DNA from: Alphaproteobacteria bacterium
Lineage (GTDB): Bacteria > Pseudomonadota > Alphaproteobacteria > Sphingomonadales > Emcibacteraceae
Length of the DNA stretch: 7,194 nucleotides
Reading direction: 5' to 3'
NCBI GenBank assembly: GCA_002749135.1
Contig: NVVY01000038.1
Coordinates: forward strand, 17,334 to 24,527
Part shown: positions 6,375 to 7,194 of the stretch, piece by piece
Layout of the letters: every line of letters starts with the position of its first letter
How positions within the stretch are numbered: the stretch's first letter is position 1
The notes under the pieces: model-generated
Told to the model about the DNA's origin: nothing
Databases searched by the model: none
What the model saw: only the letters and a program-made list of their open reading frames with translations
Made by a program: the position numbers and the translations under genes

Positions 6375-6407
6375 AAAAAAGCAACCCTCTATAATATGAG
6401 GGTTGCT
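6371..6407 (-). terminator. Intrinsic terminator, minus strand
   Basis: AGCAACCCTC (6380-6389) and GAGGGTTGCT (6398-6407) form a perfect 10-base stem with an 8-base loop. On the minus strand the stem is followed by TTTTTT (6380-6375), a textbook Rho-independent terminator. It faces leftward, lies 26 bases after the stop of the PEP-CTERM-like remnant, and is 94 bases past the stop of the nitrilase-like gene. It probably belonged to the remnant's gene and may now serve the nitrilase-like gene. The plus-strand side lacks a U-run. Confidence 0.8.
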
Positions 6408-6433
6408 CTTCAAGAATGCTTTTCAGAATTGAA

Positions 6434-6487
6434 TTATCCGCGTCGTTTGCGGGCAATCCCAAGTCCCAGCAGCAGGAATATGGGGAC
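6434..6487 (-). pseudogene. Remnant C-terminus of a PEP-CTERM-like surface protein
   Basis: The minus strand, in a different frame from the nitrilase-like gene, reads VPIFLLLGLGIARKRRG and stops with TAA at 6434-6436. A short Val-Pro lead, a Leu/Gly-rich hydrophobic stretch and a final Arg/Lys cluster are the features of exosortase (PEP-CTERM or VPLPA-type) sorting tails. The hydrophobic part is only about 10 residues, half the usual length. The frame upstream has no gene body: it runs into the end of the nitrilase-like gene in another frame and meets a stop near 6575. A properly placed minus-strand terminator follows. I infer a broken gene end joined at the GGGGACAGTGTAC motif; a chance reading is possible. 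Confidence 0.4.
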
Positions 6488-6494
6488 AGTGTAC
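6481..6494. repeat. TGGGGACAGTGTAC motif at a probable rearrangement junction
   Basis: This motif resembles the GGGGACAGTATAC-type sequences that, from memory, border REP-associated or IS200-like elements in many proteobacteria. It lies between the PEP-CTERM-like tail and the end of the nitrilase-like gene, where two unrelated reading frames meet. There is one copy in the window, so its repeat nature cannot be shown here. Confidence 0.3.
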
Positions 6495-6501
6495 ATATTT
6501 T

Positions 6502-7194
6502 CTACTTTTTCCCAATCGCCTTCAACATTACCTTCATAAAATGGCTGCGTTCCGGTACGATATGGTCGCCATTTTTATCCAGCAATGAATTGGCCGGGTG
6601 GCTTCCTGTCTGAGTGTAGGTGTCGGCGAACAGTTCCAGCCGCTGGCGGGCCAGAAAATTATTCATGGCGGGGCGGGCGCGGTGACGGCGCAGGGCGTTC
6701 AGGTCGATGTGATCGTTGGCGGTCATGGTATCGCCCCAGCCGCTTTCCTGTAATGTCATGCCCCGGTAATCAATGATCGCCGATTTGCCGCCGGTGGCAT
6801 TTTCCGGCATGGCGTGGCCGCGTATGCCCGCACAGTTTGAGGAAATTACATAGGCCATATTTTCCATGGCGCGGGCCTTGCGGGCGATGTTTTTCATGCT
6901 GTCATGGGTGCAGGCGATCTCGCCGGAACTATGAAGAAAAACCTCTGCCCCGCGCAGGGCAAGGGAGCGGGCGATTTCGGGATATAATATTTCCTCGGAC
7001 GCGATACAGGCCAGATTGCCGATGTCGGTTTTGGCCACCGGAAACACCCCGTCCAGGCCATAAATATCCAGATATTTATCCCACACATCATGGGGGGTGG
7101 GGGCAAAGACGGAATTAAGCCGCCGATAGCGCAAAATCACATCGCCTGACGGGTCAATGATAAAGCTCGCCTGAAAATACAGCCCCGGAAAGTT
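6502..7194 (-). CDS. Nitrilase-superfamily (carbon-nitrogen hydrolase) protein with altered catalytic residues, C-terminal 230 residues
   Basis: The frame is open from the right edge to TAG at 6502-6504; the true start lies outside the window, and the GTG at 7140 is internal because the reading continues upstream (NFPGLYFQASFIIDPSGDV). Family features: ILRYRRLNS at the catalytic-lysine loop, NLACIASEEILYPEIARSLALRGAEVFLHSS at the nucleophile elbow, then ARAMENMAYVISSNCAGI, GKSAIIDYRGMTLQESGWGD and a C-terminal extension (ADTYTQTGSHPANSLLD). Members cleave non-peptide C-N bonds with a Glu-Lys-Cys triad. Counting back from the invariant YPE (AmiE ICDDGNYPE, others CYDxRFPE), the nucleophile position is Ser (IASEEILYPE), not Cys; the nearby Cys is three residues too early. 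The lysine of YRK is Arg (YRR). So it may be an inactive or altered paralogue. The Glu is outside the window. Substrate unknown. Confidence 0.85.
   Translation of the reverse strand, partial: NFPGLYFQASFIIDPSGDVILRYRRLNSVFAPTPHDVWDKYLDIYGLDGVFPVAKTDIGNLACIASEEILYPEIARSLALRGAEVFLHSSGEIACTHDSMKNIARKARAMENMAYVISSNCAGIRGHAMPENATGGKSAIIDYRGMTLQESGWGDTMTANDHIDLNALRRHRARPAMNNFLARQRLELFADTYTQTGSHPANSLLDKNGDHIVPERSHFMKVMLKAIGKK

Larger units (their letters stand above)
6311..6376 (+). pseudogene. Truncated start of a second cassette gene (ATGA overlap)
   Basis: ATG at 6311 overlaps the TGA of the preceding gene as ATGA, and AAGGAAGAAG lies just upstream; both are typical of translationally coupled gene pairs. 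It reads MSKRGRINGVESIFSDPIDSF and stops at 6374-6376. From base 6327 onward, after about five codons, the sequence is the mobile repeat and its inverted copy. The natural reading is that a partner gene was cut off by the repeat. It could also be a chance short frame. Confidence 0.4.

Noticed and set aside
6333..6613. Plus-strand frames 6333-6539 and 6416-6613
   Set aside because: They run through both hairpins and the antisense of the nitrilase-like gene, with no ribosome binding site or recognisable protein features.

Overview
The window looks like chromosomal DNA of an alphaproteobacterium. This rests on the style of the GltB and NrdA/NrdB proteins, moderately GC-rich coding DNA next to AT-rich intergenic DNA, and an NrdR-box-like site. 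I cannot fix the order or genus from sequence alone.

Layout: (1) 1-1733, minus strand: the first 577 codons of gltB, the large subunit of glutamate synthase, running off the left edge. (2) 1734-2597: an 864-base AT-rich divergent intergenic region with no convincing gene. It holds a perfect-arm palindrome on the gltB side and, on the nrd side, a sigma70-like promoter whose -10 is overlapped by a good NrdR-box match. (3) 2598-5461, plus strand: nrdA and nrdB, a complete class I ribonucleotide reductase with all radical-chemistry residues but no ATP-cone in either subunit. The last 18 bases of nrdA are tandemly duplicated across its stop codon. (4) 5462-6500: an accessory patch between nrdB and the next housekeeping-type gene. 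It contains a promoter-like -10, three tandem copies of a TGACCCCATCGATT repeat, an unrecognised 243-aa gene that is clearly more AT-rich than nrdAB, the first codons of an ATGA-coupled second gene that breaks off in another repeat copy, a hairpin built from inverted copies of that repeat, an intrinsic terminator facing the other way, and what reads as the truncated tail of a PEP-CTERM-type surface protein. (5) 6502-7194, minus strand: the C-terminal 230 residues of a nitrilase-superfamily protein whose catalytic Cys and Lys positions appear to be Ser and Arg, running off the right edge.

How the parts relate: gltB (ammonia assimilation) and nrdAB (dNTP synthesis) are divergent housekeeping units with separate control. 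The 5462-6500 patch looks like an insertion and deletion hotspot downstream of nrdB, assembled from mobile repeats and remnants of other genes around one intact cargo gene. That patch, the degenerate nitrilase and the duplicated nrdA tail are the parts most worth a second look.
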